Positions 48,497 to 56,536 are shown, counted from the first letter of the stretch. The stretch is DNA of 64,000 nucleotides from Variovorax ginsengisoli (GCF_030486595.1 NZ_JAUJZH010000003.1:310001-374000); one strand, 5' to 3'. Notes: a model not told the origin generated them from the letters alone. Numbers and translations: made by a program.

Positions 48497-48909
48497 TGCG
48501 TGCTTCCTCCATTAGGGTGCAGGTCCCCGTCGATCATGTATTCATGGCGGTAGCCCTTGAGCATCCGCTTGAACGCCGCCGACGAGATGACGCGCAGCTT
48601 GTCCTTGCCGAACTGGCGGCCGGTCGGGTCGATGAAGCTACGCAGGTAAAAGGTGCGCTCCGGGTACTTGCCGGGCTTGAAGCGGCCGACGACCTGCAGC
48701 ACCATCTTTCCGTGGCCGTCAGCGGCCCACCATTCCTCGACATCCTGGTAGTAGGCATCGCCCCCAGACGACCACTCGCGGCGGGTGCCCGGTCGCCAAG
48801 TGTCGGCGTCATCGACCACGACGCCGTCCATCGGGCCGCTGTACGACTCTTTGACGAACGGGAAGGCTATCTCGTGCGTCTCCATGATTCGAATCTCACT
48901 GGCGTTCAT
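48493..48909 (-). CDS. Unknown phage protein
   Basis: A 138-residue soluble, mildly acidic protein (METHEIAFPFVKESYSGPMD near the start) with aromatic-rich segments. I do not recognise a family. ATGA overlaps on both sides place it within the leftward early operon between the 56-residue gene and xis. Confidence 0.7.
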   Translation of the reverse strand: MNASEIRIMETHEIAFPFVKESYSGPMDGVVVDDADTWRPGTRREWSSGGDAYYQDVEEWWAADGHGKMVLQVVGRFKPGKYPERTFYLRSFIDPTGRQFGKDKLRVISSAAFKRMLKGYRHEYMIDGDLHPNGGSTQ

Positions 48910-49076
48910 TTCCGTGGCTCCTCCGGGCAGCCAAACAGGCTGTCCTGATCTCTGATCTGTGCATCGGTGATTTCGGCTGCGGCTTCACGGGCTACCCTGC
49001 GAGCATCGGCGCGAGAGGCAAACCACGGGCCCTTGCTGTCATGCGTCTGGGTCTCGTCTTGGAGTAGGCGGGTCAT
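48906..49076 (-). CDS. 56-residue phage microprotein
   Basis: The frame begins MTRLLQDETQTHDSKGPWFA and ends FGCPEEPRK. It has no membrane helix; the middle is an Ala/Arg-rich helix (ASRADARRVAREAAAEI). The start overlaps the stop of the methylase-like gene and the stop overlaps the next start, both as ATGA, and GGAGG-type sequence lies in its 3' end for the next gene. These overlaps support real translation. Function unknown. Confidence 0.65.
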   Translation of the reverse strand: MTRLLQDETQTHDSKGPWFASRADARRVAREAAAEITDAQIRDQDSLFGCPEEPRK

Positions 49077-49729
49077 GCTGACTCCAGTTCGCGGCGGTAG
49101 TTCGCCTGGAACACGGCGCGAGCGAACCCGGCCGGCGTCTTGCTGCGGATGGTGGCCCGGTCTGCGCCAGGCGAGGCCTTGTGGATTCGGTCGTCCGGCT
49201 CTCCAAGGCCTTCAGCCTCGAACGGTTCCGGCATCACGAACCCATTGCCGACCCACAGCGCCGTGAGCTTCGTATAGTTGTCCGTCAGCTCAAAGCCGGT
49301 GTACTGGCTCGGGTGGAAGTAGTGATCCGGCTTCCCGATGTGCGGGATGCTGGACAGGACGCCCACCGGGTTCTCGATGAGGTACGGGGCGCCGGACCAG
49401 GATGCAACGGTGCGGCACGCCTCAAAGGTTTCCAGCGCATCGCGGAGCATCATTCCGCCCTTGATGACGAAATCCCGAGCGCCGGCACCAGTCACATGCG
49501 TGCAAGGCGGGAAGGCGGCCACGAACACGATCCTGCGGCCCTCTGGCGGACGCCAAGTGCGGCAGTCGCCCCACACGTAGTGGATCAACCCTTCGACGCG
49601 CTCACGGCGGATCGAATGCGACATATCCACGCAGTAGCACTCAACCCCGGCTTCAGCCCAAGGCTGCGCCATGATCCCGGATTCGTCGCACAGGAAGATG
49701 GCGATCGGCGGCAGTTCTTCGCGCTTCAC
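49073..49729 (-). CDS. Phage cytosine-methylase-like protein
   Basis: A 218-residue protein. AAFPPCTHVTGAGARDF near residue 76 contains the Pro-Cys motif of C5-cytosine methyltransferases, and YLIENPVGVLSS near 115 contains the ENP/ENV motif IV-VI region. It is shorter than full DNA methylases and no clear target-recognition domain is seen, so it may be a trimmed phage form. The GTG start at 49729 overlaps the stop of the upstream gene. It may protect phage DNA from restriction; that is inferred. Confidence 0.65.
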   Translation of the reverse strand: MKREELPPIAIFLCDESGIMAQPWAEAGVECYCVDMSHSIRRERVEGLIHYVWGDCRTWRPPEGRRIVFVAAFPPCTHVTGAGARDFVIKGGMMLRDALETFEACRTVASWSGAPYLIENPVGVLSSIPHIGKPDHYFHPSQYTGFELTDNYTKLTALWVGNGFVMPEPFEAEGLGEPDDRIHKASPGADRATIRSKTPAGFARAVFQANYRRELESA

Positions 49730-50220
49730 ATCGCCTCCCTGATCTCGACGCCCCGAGACTCCTGGGCAAGAGCGGCGCGGGCGGGCTTGCGTCTCAGATA
49801 GTGACCGAACCCGGCCAAATCCCACTCGTCGGGCTCGGTGTAGGCCGCGTACTGGAGCAGGGCGTTGCCGCCGGTCGTGCTGACGATCTCATGCCAGCAC
49901 GTCTCATCGTCGAACAGGCGAACCACGGCGAGCGCCACGCAGACGCCAGCGTAGAACCGCTCATCGCTCGGCTCTCCCTCCTGCGTGCCCCGACCTTGGA
50001 GGGCGGCGGCGCGGTTGTTCCATTGCTCGGCCAGCAACGGCTTCACGTCCTCCATGCATGAGAATCGCAGGCCGATGGTGGCGCATCCTTCTGTATCGCA
50101 GCAGATGCCCTCGCCGCCGAAGTCGCGCTGGTCAACATCGGTGATTTTGAAGAAATGAGCGCGCTTGCCGCAGAACGGGCACGGTGCCAGATCGCCTTGG
50201 GCTTGGGTGTCAGCGGTCAT
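49726..50220 (-). CDS. Lar-like restriction-alleviation zinc-finger protein
   Basis: A 164-residue protein. APCPFCGKRAHFF at residues 12-24, with later CCDTEGC, is the zinc-finger pattern of Lar-family and related phage proteins, followed by WNNRAA, a common Lar ending. The remaining 90 residues form a second, unknown part with helical character. Lar proteins weaken type I restriction. The long C-terminal extension is unusual for the family, so function is provisional. Confidence 0.65.
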   Translation of the reverse strand: MTADTQAQGDLAPCPFCGKRAHFFKITDVDQRDFGGEGICCDTEGCATIGLRFSCMEDVKPLLAEQWNNRAAALQGRGTQEGEPSDERFYAGVCVALAVVRLFDDETCWHEIVSTTGGNALLQYAAYTEPDEWDLAGFGHYLRRKPARAALAQESRGVEIREAM

Positions 50221-50398
50221 GGGGTTGCTCCTTCGAGGACTTGAGTCCAGCCATAGAGCGATTCATCGCCATCCAGCCCCGACAGAACTCCTTCCACGCC
50301 TCGCAGCCCGGCGGGAATGGGTTGTCATGCACCATGCCGAAGCCGTGCTCTCGCGCGTAGACGCCGTCTTGGTATGGCGTGGTCGGCTTGATGGTCAT
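50210..50398 (-). CDS. Rmf/CrpP-like phage microprotein
   Basis: A 62-residue protein starting MTIKPTTPYQDGVYAREHGF. The pattern G-x3-A-x3-G, then DNPFPPGCEAWKEFCRGWMA resembles the ribosome-modulation-factor/CrpP superfamily. Members bind ribosomes or other targets. It overlaps its upstream neighbour (ATGA) and its downstream one by 11 bases. A second protein of this type lies at 63349-63513. Confidence 0.55.
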   Translation of the reverse strand: MTIKPTTPYQDGVYAREHGFGMVHDNPFPPGCEAWKEFCRGWMAMNRSMAGLKSSKEQPHDR

Positions 50399-51759
50399 GC
50401 CGCACCCCCGGCAGGCTGTGCAGATGCTCCCGAGCGCAGGGCGAGGACCGCTTCGGCATCGCGGAACCCTTGCTTCCACCACTCGATGCACGTCTTGTCA
50501 GATTCCCTGAGCCAGTAGCCCTTGTAGAAGTGCTTGGCCCAGATGATCTCCTGCAGCTGCTGATCGCTCGCCGCGTCTTCTGCCGTGGCGGGCGCTGCCG
50601 GCTTGCCATCCGGGGTGAAGTTTGCAACCCGGCCCGTCGCCATCAAGCGGGACTTGAAATCATCGGCGGGCGCTGCCGGCTTGGGGTGGGCGGCAAGGAA
50701 GCGCACGCGGTCGCGGTACAGAGCGACAGTGCGGGCGTCTTCTTGGCTCGCCGGCCCCTTCACCAAGCCGTCTTCGATCATGCGCTGGAGAGCTTCCCAC
50801 ACGCCATCGGGCACCACCGGCTCGGCTTGCACTGCGACAGCCGGCGTGGCGGCGAGCAGCCCTCGGATGCTTGCAACAAGATCCATTCCAAGCGGCCAGT
50901 ACCCCGATGCGTTCAGGGCTGTGCGAATCTCCGTCAGCACCTTCTGCGCGCCGTCGTACTCGGCTTTCCAGTCGATGTCGGCCGGCGTGGCGGGCGGGTG
51001 CGAGGGGGCGGCGAGAAGGGCCGCGCGATATTCGGCAACGCACTCGTCGGGGATGTCGTTGCTGACGCAGATCGACCAAGCCTCAGCCATCGCCTCGATC
51101 ATTTCGGCAGTAGGCTCGACCGGAACAAGTTGCCAGCCCTCTGCCGTGCTGACACCCTTCACGGCTTCGGACGGGGCAGGGGACTCGTTCCAGCCGCGCT
51201 CGAACACTTCCTCTGGCGGCCCCATCGCCATTTGCTCGTCGTAGCGGCCTTGCTGGTAGCCGAGTTGGTACTCGCTGGGCTCTGCCGGGGAGGGAGCGGC
51301 ATCTCCGCAAACATCGCAAGGCGCGGGTGCTTCACACTTCAACCAGGGCCACCGGCATACAGCGGACTCCTGGGCGGGAGCGGCGGCCAGCACTGCGGCT
51401 TCGATGGCGCGGGTGAATGCAACCCTGTTGCCTTTCCATTCGAACGCCCATAGATGCGCGATCTGGTCCTCCGTCAACGCTCCTACTGGGGGAGCCCCAT
51501 AGGTGTCATGCTCAAGCCAGCCGTCACGAAACAGGCGAAGATCTTCCGCACACGCAGGATCTTCCGCGCTGCTGCTGTACTTGGCCTCGAAGGCGGCCTT
51601 GATTGCTCCTTCGGTGTCATGCTCGGGATTGGAGGGGAGGGAGGCGAGAGCATTGTTGTAGCGCAGCACGGCCATCGCCAACTCGTGTTCCGGCTCCGCC
51701 TTGTGGCTGGAGTTGTACCAGACTCGTGCGGCCTGCACGATTGCTTGTTCTTCGGTCAT
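50395..51759 (-). CDS. Long modular phage protein, unknown
   Basis: A 454-residue acidic, Ala/Pro-rich protein that looks like several short modules in series: AARVWYNSS near residue 10, RLFRDGWLEHD near 75, LTEDQIAHLWAFEW near 95, a Cys cluster CDVCGD near 148, GYQQGRYDEQ near 167, and WQLVPVEPTAEMIEAMAEA near 209, separated by Ala/Pro linkers. The modules resemble pieces of separate small phage proteins. No catalytic motif is seen. Overlaps on both sides fit the operon. Confidence 0.6.
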   Translation of the reverse strand: MTEEQAIVQAARVWYNSSHKAEPEHELAMAVLRYNNALASLPSNPEHDTEGAIKAAFEAKYSSSAEDPACAEDLRLFRDGWLEHDTYGAPPVGALTEDQIAHLWAFEWKGNRVAFTRAIEAAVLAAAPAQESAVCRWPWLKCEAPAPCDVCGDAAPSPAEPSEYQLGYQQGRYDEQMAMGPPEEVFERGWNESPAPSEAVKGVSTAEGWQLVPVEPTAEMIEAMAEAWSICVSNDIPDECVAEYRAALLAAPSHPPATPADIDWKAEYDGAQKVLTEIRTALNASGYWPLGMDLVASIRGLLAATPAVAVQAEPVVPDGVWEALQRMIEDGLVKGPASQEDARTVALYRDRVRFLAAHPKPAAPADDFKSRLMATGRVANFTPDGKPAAPATAEDAASDQQLQEIIWAKHFYKGYWLRESDKTCIEWWKQGFRDAEAVLALRSGASAQPAGGAA

Positions 51760-52019
51760 TGCTTTTCTCCTACTTGGGGGAGGGCACGGGCAGCGACGTA
51801 CTCACGCCAATCCGCCTCGGTCCACTTCAGCCAGAAGGCAGGGTGAAACATCATTGCGTCGTAACCCGGAAGCAGCTGGTACAACTCATTCCCAGCCCAC
51901 GGATCGTCGGCGGTCTTGGTTTCAAGGATCGCAATCCGGTGCTTGTAGGTGATGGTGTTGCGGACCATCGCCAAAAATAGAGCGGCAAGGAATGCGTAGA
52001 GGATGTAAATGATCATCAT
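51756..52019 (-). CDS. Small one-pass membrane phage protein
   Basis: An 87-residue protein. Residues 2-20 (MIIYILYAFLAALFLAMVR) form a membrane helix and the rest is a polar domain with an aromatic-rich end (FHPAFWLKWTEADWREYV). It has tandem start ATGs at 52019 and 52016. It overlaps the lipoprotein gene upstream (ATGA). Unknown function. Confidence 0.6.
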   Translation of the reverse strand: MMIIYILYAFLAALFLAMVRNTITYKHRIAILETKTADDPWAGNELYQLLPGYDAMMFHPAFWLKWTEADWREYVAARALPQVGEKQ

Positions 52020-52150
52020 GATTGGCTTCCAAGGCAGGACGCTTCCCCGCCACCAGGTTTAGAGAGAACCACGCCGCACTTAGCGGGTTGGTATGAATCA
52101 CCGCCACCCCCGCATCCAGCGAGCAGCAGTGCAAGGAAGAGCGCTTTCAT
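52016..52150 (-). CDS. 44-residue phage lipoprotein
   Basis: The frame reads MKALFLALLLAGCGGGGDSY and continues to a TGA. LLLAGC is a lipobox, so the mature peptide would begin at Cys13, with a short Gly-rich tail carrying two more Cys. Both ends overlap neighbouring genes by ATGA. A tiny lipoprotein in an early operon could act in superinfection exclusion, but no evidence beyond localisation is visible. Confidence 0.6.
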   Translation of the reverse strand: MKALFLALLLAGCGGGGDSYQPAKCGVVLSKPGGGEASCLGSQS

Positions 52151-52341
52151 GCGGCCACCAGCCTGAGAATTGCGGCGCGGACCTGTTCGCGGCATTCGTC
52201 GATCTGGTCGGGGATGTCCGTCTCAGGGTGGCGACGGCCGGCAGAGGCCAGGCCTTGGGCGTAGGCTTCCTCTTGCAGCTGGTCCAACTTCTCGTTGACG
52301 TCGTCCCAGTCGAAGACGGCCAGGGGCTGGCGGGCGCTCAT
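52147..52341 (-). CDS. 64-residue phage protein, unknown
   Basis: A soluble helical protein (DWDDVNEKLDQLQEEAYAQG and DIPDQIDECREQVRAAILRL). No motif recognised. It lies one base after the exonuclease gene and overlaps the lipoprotein gene. Confidence 0.6.
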   Translation of the reverse strand: MSARQPLAVFDWDDVNEKLDQLQEEAYAQGLASAGRRHPETDIPDQIDECREQVRAAILRLVAA

Positions 52342-52342
52342 G

Positions 52343-53878
52343 TCAGGCCGCCTTGCGCAGTTGGTAGCCGGCGCGGAACTTCTCGAACTCGACCAGCACC
52401 GCGCGGGCTTTGGCCTCGTCGCCTTTGCCCCAGGTCCGCGATCCGAGGAAGGCGCTGATGACGTCCTGCTGCTCGACGACGACTTGGCGCGCGACCGTGG
52501 CGGTGATCGGTGTGACGCTGGGCGCGGGCGCTGCTGCCGGTGCGGCGACCGTCTGGACCTCCTCGGCCTTGGCGTTCGCCGCCTCGATGGCCTTGTCGTG
52601 CTCCATGATCCGGTGCGCGATGATCGCGGCCAGGTCGTCGGGCGCCTTCAAGACCAGCTGCGCTTCGTCCGGGAACAGGATCGAAACGTGGCTACGTGCC
52701 TGAAGTGTCGTCAGGTTCTGGTGGATCAGGTCAAACGAGGCGGCCGCGCCGATCTTGGCGTTCGCCAGGGTCGTGTCGATCGCGTCCTGCATGCTGGCGA
52801 CCGAGCGCTTGTTCTTGATCGCGCCGGCGAAGTCGGCCGGGACCGCGGGCATGTAGGGCTTGCCTAGGCGGGTGTTCAGGCCGTCGATGTATGCGCGCAG
52901 CGAGGCAGCGGCGTCCGTTAGCATCTTCTGCTTGCGGAGCTTTTCCTCGGCCTCCACGGCGTTCTCGAGGTCGATGGCCTTGCGGCGCGCCACCTCCGAG
53001 ATGTGGTCGATGGCCTTGATCGCTTCGTCGATGCTGGCCATCCGACCCAGGATCATGATCTTGGCGGTCGCCATCGCGTCCTGCACGTCGCGGCAGAACT
53101 TGGCGTCTTCCTTCGCGTCGACGAACTGCTGATCGTTCTCGAACTTGGTCGGGATGCTGCCGATCACGGCAAGCGCCTTGACCTTGTAGGCGTCGAGATT
53201 GCTGACGGTGATCTCGCCCTTGGCTTCGACCACCAGGGCCGGCAGCGACTCGCGAGCGGCGGCAGTGGGCTTCGGCGCTTCGGCCGGCGCCGGCTTGTAG
53301 GCGGCCAGGTCGGCGGCGAACTGCTGCCAGCCGGCCAGGATCTCGGCGCGCAGCTCTGCGTCCGGCTCGTACCAGGCGTGCATCTCTTCGACCATCTCGT
53401 CGCCGGACCACTTCGACGCCATGAACAGGATGCGCGTGGCGCCCGACACCATGCACTGCTGTTCCATCTGCACGCGGTAGGCCTTCGGCAGAGCGTCGGC
53501 GCCGGCGTCGGAGATCAGTGCGGCGCGCAGCTGGTCGTTCAGGGTCTTGTGCTCGAAACCGGTGGACTCGTCCATGGTCAGGCCGTCGAAGGAGGCAGAG
53601 AGCTCGCCCTCGGTGCCGGTGACAGGGTACAGGTCTTCGCCGATGATCTTCTCGGCCAGCGGCCGGGCCAGGGCTTCGAAGCGGTGGCCATCATCGAAGC
53701 GGCGCTGTGTGCCTGCGTCGACCTCTTCCGAGATGCCCGTCTTCAACTCCTGCAGCAGCTGCGTGCGGTTCTTGTACTTCGAGCAGCCCAGCATTGCCGG
53801 CGCGTCACTGGCGTTGAAGTGGGAGGCGCGGTGGGCGTGCCAGGCGGCCGAGCCTTGAATCAGATCGTGCGTCTTCAT
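52343..53878 (-). CDS. YqaJ-type phage exonuclease with long C-terminal extension
   Basis: A 511-residue protein. The first ~210 residues are a YqaJ/lambda-exonuclease domain: SAAWHAHRASHFNASDAPAM, RRFDDGHRFEALARPLAEK, and the PD-(D/E)XK core ASFDGLT...GFEHK. Residues from about 230 form a second, largely helical domain with a possible coiled coil (ENAVEAEEKLRKQKM), which the usual 200-330-residue enzymes lack. It digests DNA ends for phage recombination with the annealing protein encoded just upstream, whose stop overlaps its ATG. Confidence 0.85.
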   Translation of the reverse strand: MKTHDLIQGSAAWHAHRASHFNASDAPAMLGCSKYKNRTQLLQELKTGISEEVDAGTQRRFDDGHRFEALARPLAEKIIGEDLYPVTGTEGELSASFDGLTMDESTGFEHKTLNDQLRAALISDAGADALPKAYRVQMEQQCMVSGATRILFMASKWSGDEMVEEMHAWYEPDAELRAEILAGWQQFAADLAAYKPAPAEAPKPTAAARESLPALVVEAKGEITVSNLDAYKVKALAVIGSIPTKFENDQQFVDAKEDAKFCRDVQDAMATAKIMILGRMASIDEAIKAIDHISEVARRKAIDLENAVEAEEKLRKQKMLTDAAASLRAYIDGLNTRLGKPYMPAVPADFAGAIKNKRSVASMQDAIDTTLANAKIGAAASFDLIHQNLTTLQARSHVSILFPDEAQLVLKAPDDLAAIIAHRIMEHDKAIEAANAKAEEVQTVAAPAAAPAPSVTPITATVARQVVVEQQDVISAFLGSRTWGKGDEAKARAVLVEFEKFRAGYQLRKAA

Positions 53879-54924
53879 GCTTGCTCTCCTTGGGCCGGGG
53901 TCCACGACGCGATCTCGACCTTCTGGTCGGCGGTCAGGATCTCCTTTGTTTCGATGGTCTTGATGAGGTCGTTGGCGGACTTCTTGCCGCTCTCGACGGT
54001 CTTCTTCCAGCCCTCCTTCTTGGCTTCGAAGGATTCGGCGGTGCACGCGGGGAGGGCGGCCGTTTTCTTCTCGCCGCTGCTGCCCTGTTCGGCCTTGTTT
54101 TCCATGACGGTGGCCCAGGTGGCTTCGCCGTCCTTGATCGCGCCGTACAGGCCGCGCAGGTTGACCAGCTCGGTCGGCGAGCAGGCGCCGATGTCGTGGC
54201 CGAGGTAGTCGGCCAGCTGGCTCGCCTTCACGCCCAGGCCATCGAAGGCGTCGACGATGCGCTTGCGCTCGGCGGCCGGGTCGCGCGCCGCCTCGTCCAT
54301 GCGGACTGACTTGATGATGTCTTCGGCCTCGTCGCACAGGTCGCCGGGCACGATGCGCAGGCCCAGCGTGCGGATGGCCTTCGAGATCAGCGCCGCGCGC
54401 TTGTTGAGCAGGTCGTCATCGTTCGCGGGGATCGTGTAGACCGGCTTCTTGTAGCTGTTGATGCGCATGCTGATGTAGCTGCCGTCGTCGGAGGGCTTGG
54501 AGCGCTCCACCGTCTTCGACACCTTCACGTCCAGCGGGTAGGTGACGTTCGCCTCAAGGTCCGTGACACTGACCCGGTGCACTTCCTTCTGCACGTCCTC
54601 GAAGATCATGGTGGTCTCGATCAGGACATTGGTCATGCAGCGGAGAGCCACTTCGACGAAGCGGATGCCGAGGCCTTCGACGCCGGCGCCGATCGGCTTG
54701 CGGTAATAGGCACTCTTGTTGTTCGCGAAGGTCGGCCGGCGGCATTCCTTCAGCAGGTCTTGGCGCACCTGGTCCCAGTTGCGGGGGCGGTGCAGCGCAA
54801 TGGTGTAGCGGGCTTCGACCATGGCCTTCGCCTGGGAGGCGACAGCGCTGGATGCGCTCTCAATGCCGAATTGCTGGAGGGCGGGCGGATTGAATGCGCC
54901 GCCGGTGGTGGTGAGTTCGTTCAC
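53875..54924 (-). CDS. Putative single-strand annealing protein partner of the exonuclease
   Basis: A 349-residue protein translated as a coupled unit with the YqaJ exonuclease (ATGA). Features include YTIALHRPRNWDQVRQDLLK near residue 40, GLGIRFVEVALRCM near 85 and KRAALISKAIRTLGLRIVPG near 175. The genomic position is that of RecT/Bet/Erf-type annealing proteins, but I cannot assign it to a named family. The GTG at 54924 (NELTTTGGAFNPPALQQFG follows) is the chosen start; it has only a weak ribosome-binding site. Confidence 0.6.
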   Translation of the reverse strand: MNELTTTGGAFNPPALQQFGIESASSAVASQAKAMVEARYTIALHRPRNWDQVRQDLLKECRRPTFANNKSAYYRKPIGAGVEGLGIRFVEVALRCMTNVLIETTMIFEDVQKEVHRVSVTDLEANVTYPLDVKVSKTVERSKPSDDGSYISMRINSYKKPVYTIPANDDDLLNKRAALISKAIRTLGLRIVPGDLCDEAEDIIKSVRMDEAARDPAAERKRIVDAFDGLGVKASQLADYLGHDIGACSPTELVNLRGLYGAIKDGEATWATVMENKAEQGSSGEKKTAALPACTAESFEAKKEGWKKTVESGKKSANDLIKTIETKEILTADQKVEIASWTPAQGEQA

Positions 54925-54935
54925 GGTTCGTTCTT

Positions 54936-55133
54936 TCAGGTGCGGAGAAGGACGGCGACCAGCGAAACCACGCAGGGCACCAGGAGAGGGGAGAGGCACA
55001 GGAGGACGACAGTCCAGAGCGACGGGTCGCCGACGTAGGCCTGGTGGTCTTCCTGCTCGGCAACCGACACGCGGGTGTCGACCTCGGGGCGGTCCGACCA
55101 GTGGCCGGCGTGCATGCGGTGGACGGCGTTCAT
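54936..55133 (-). CDS. 65-residue tail-anchored phage protein
   Basis: A polar N-terminal part (MNAVHRMHAGHWSDRPEVDT) is followed by one hydrophobic helix at residues 40-62 (WTVVLLCLSPLLVPCVVSLV). It overlaps the upstream 68-residue gene by ATGA. Unknown function. Confidence 0.55.
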   Translation of the reverse strand: MNAVHRMHAGHWSDRPEVDTRVSVAEQEDHQAYVGDPSLWTVVLLCLSPLLVPCVVSLVAVLLRT

Positions 55134-55336
55134 GACGTGCCTTTCAGGATGAAAAACAGGGCAACGACCGCGGCGATGCACGCCGGGACGATCCAGCGAT
55201 GGCCACCGGCCTTGGGGGCAGGGCGCTCGATCGCGCACGCATCTCGGCAGACGTCGCGGCTGGTGCGTGGGGCCAGGGCGCCCATGGCGGCCCCGATCTG
55301 GCGCGTCCGGAGCTCGGCGAATTGCGAGCGCGTCAT
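55130..55336 (-). CDS. 68-residue tail-anchored phage protein
   Basis: It has a basic N-terminal part and one membrane helix near the end (WIVPACIAAVVALFFIL, residues 48-64). ATGA overlaps on both sides. With the next gene it forms a pair of small tail-anchored proteins. Unknown function. Confidence 0.55.
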   Translation of the reverse strand: MTRSQFAELRTRQIGAAMGALAPRTSRDVCRDACAIERPAPKAGGHRWIVPACIAAVVALFFILKGTS

Positions 55337-55956
55337 GAGGCGCTCCCGGTGACCTTGGCGATGGCCTTCGCGCTTTCGGCCGCCCGGCCATACGATTCAT
55401 CGGTGACGTAGCTCAGCGTGCCGTAGCCGTCGAGGCTGTAGCCGATCAATTGCGCAACCTGCATGTGCTCCTCGGGCGTGAAGACGCCTCGCGCCGTCTC
55501 GTTCAGGCCGTAGCCATGCTTCCTCGAATGCTCCAGCAGCGCGGAGACGATGCGGTTTTCCTTGAAGCGCAGAACGCCATGCTCGTCCGTCACCAGAGGG
55601 TGCATCGGCTGGGCTTGGGCCGGTTGCGAGGGGGCGCCGAGGGATGCGCGCCATGCTGCATCCAGCTTGTCGTCGAGGTCGCCCTTGCAGGTGTTGAAGG
55701 CGATGATCGACTTGGCGCGCTGGTCGTAGGAGCGGTCCGCATGCACGCGGTACAGCGGGGGCAACGGCTCCTCCGTGGCGGCTGGGCGCGAGGGAGCGGC
55801 GAGAGCGTCTGCCGCCTCAACGTGCGCCGATGCGCGGGCTTGGTACTCATGCCACGTAAGCTCATGTCGCAGGTACATGCCGAGCAGGTCGTCCAGCACG
55901 CCAGCGCTCCACGAGCGGATGCGCTCGCTCGGGTCGAATTCGTTCATGTCGGCCAT
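55333..55956 (-). CDS. Unknown phage protein, 207 residues
   Basis: A soluble protein starting MADMNEFDPSERIRSWSAGV. The helical segment LLGMYLRHELTWHEYQARAS is near residue 25, and the central and C-terminal parts have no recognised motif. The ATG at 55956 shares one base with the upstream stop (TGATG). It is the second gene of the leftward operon. Confidence 0.6.
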   Translation of the reverse strand: MADMNEFDPSERIRSWSAGVLDDLLGMYLRHELTWHEYQARASAHVEAADALAAPSRPAATEEPLPPLYRVHADRSYDQRAKSIIAFNTCKGDLDDKLDAAWRASLGAPSQPAQAQPMHPLVTDEHGVLRFKENRIVSALLEHSRKHGYGLNETARGVFTPEEHMQVAQLIGYSLDGYGTLSYVTDESYGRAAESAKAIAKVTGSAS

Positions 55957-56171
55957 CACAGTGCGACCCCCAGCGCGGCGAGGGCGCGCTTGGCCAGGCC
56001 ACGGGTGCGGACGCTCTTGATCTGACCGGTGGTGCACATCGCGTCGAAGACGCGCGCCACCTCGACCAGGTCAGGCAACGGGTCATACTGACCCGGAGCG
56101 GGCAACTTCTCACGCTCGGCGCGGAGCAGCATCAGCTGCTCGTCGAGCGGTCCGGTGTTGGTCTCTTCCAC
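55956..56171 (-). CDS. First gene of the leftward early operon, unknown
   Basis: A 71-residue helical protein (LDEQLMLLRAEREKLPAPGQ, then LVEVARVFDAMCTTGQIKSV). The GTG at 56171 is preferred because AGGAG lies seven bases upstream of it. It is about 35 bases downstream of the predicted start of the leftward promoter. In lambda this slot holds the antiterminator gene N, but no arginine-rich N-like motif is evident here. Confidence 0.6.
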   Translation of the reverse strand: MEETNTGPLDEQLMLLRAEREKLPAPGQYDPLPDLVEVARVFDAMCTTGQIKSVRTRGLAKRALAALGVAL

Positions 56172-56212
56172 TTCGCATCTCCTGCGCCGCGGGATTGCAG
56201 CGCCTGAGATGT

Positions 56213-56240
56213 AGTTTAGCGACAACTAAACGCAAGTCAA
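56213..56240 (-). promoter_or_regulatory. Leftward early promoter (PL)
   Basis: On the minus strand TTGACT (56240-56235) and TAAACT (56218-56213) are separated by 16 bases. Both hexamers overlap repressor operators. The same two hexamers with 17-base spacing form the rightward promoter at 59340-59368. Confidence 0.75.
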
Positions 56241-56273
56241 GCTGTCGCTGAATTATTTTTAGCGATGGCTAAA
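56215..56273. promoter_or_regulatory. Left operator group: three CI/Cro sites
   Basis: Three 16-base sites: TTTAGCGACAACTAAA (56215-56230), TCAAGCTGTCGCTGAA (56237-56252, inverted and weaker) and TTTAGCGATGGCTAAA (56258-56273, arms perfectly palindromic). Their centres are about 22 and 21 bases apart, two helical turns, as in lambda OL. The first covers the -10 and the second part of the -35 of the leftward promoter. Confidence 0.82.
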
Positions 56274-56326
56274 CCACGCAGGTGAAGAAAGGCCCGCTCG
56301 GGCGGGGCCAGAGTCACAATGTGCCA

Positions 56327-56536
56327 ATGAAACACCCCACCATCGAGCTATTCGAGCAACGAGCCTCTTTGCTGGACGTACAGGGCAGCGGCCAAGGCTT
56401 GGACGACGCCATAGCCAGCCTGGCGGCCTGGATGGATCTGGCTGAACACCGCCTCACGGAAGACGATCGCACCGTACTCGGGGGGATTGGTGCGCTGTTG
56501 TTCCGGGAAGGGCTACGCAGGCGCGGGCAAGCGTGA
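56327..56536 (+). CDS. 69-residue phage protein next to the left operators
   Basis: A helical soluble protein (MKHPTIELFEQRASLLDVQG; then LDDAIASLAAWMDLAEHRL). It runs rightward, away from the leftward operon. A GTG at 56282 would add 15 residues, including a GC-rich hairpin region; the ATG at 56327 is preferred. No clear ribosome-binding site. It is convergent with the moron-like gene and has no recognised family. Confidence 0.5.
   Translation: MKHPTIELFEQRASLLDVQGSGQGLDDAIASLAAWMDLAEHRLTEDDRTVLGGIGALLFREGLRRRGQA

Noticed and set aside
56284..56302. Hairpin GGCCCGCTCGGGCGGGGCC as a terminator
   Set aside because: No T run follows on either strand; it may only be GC-rich leader sequence.
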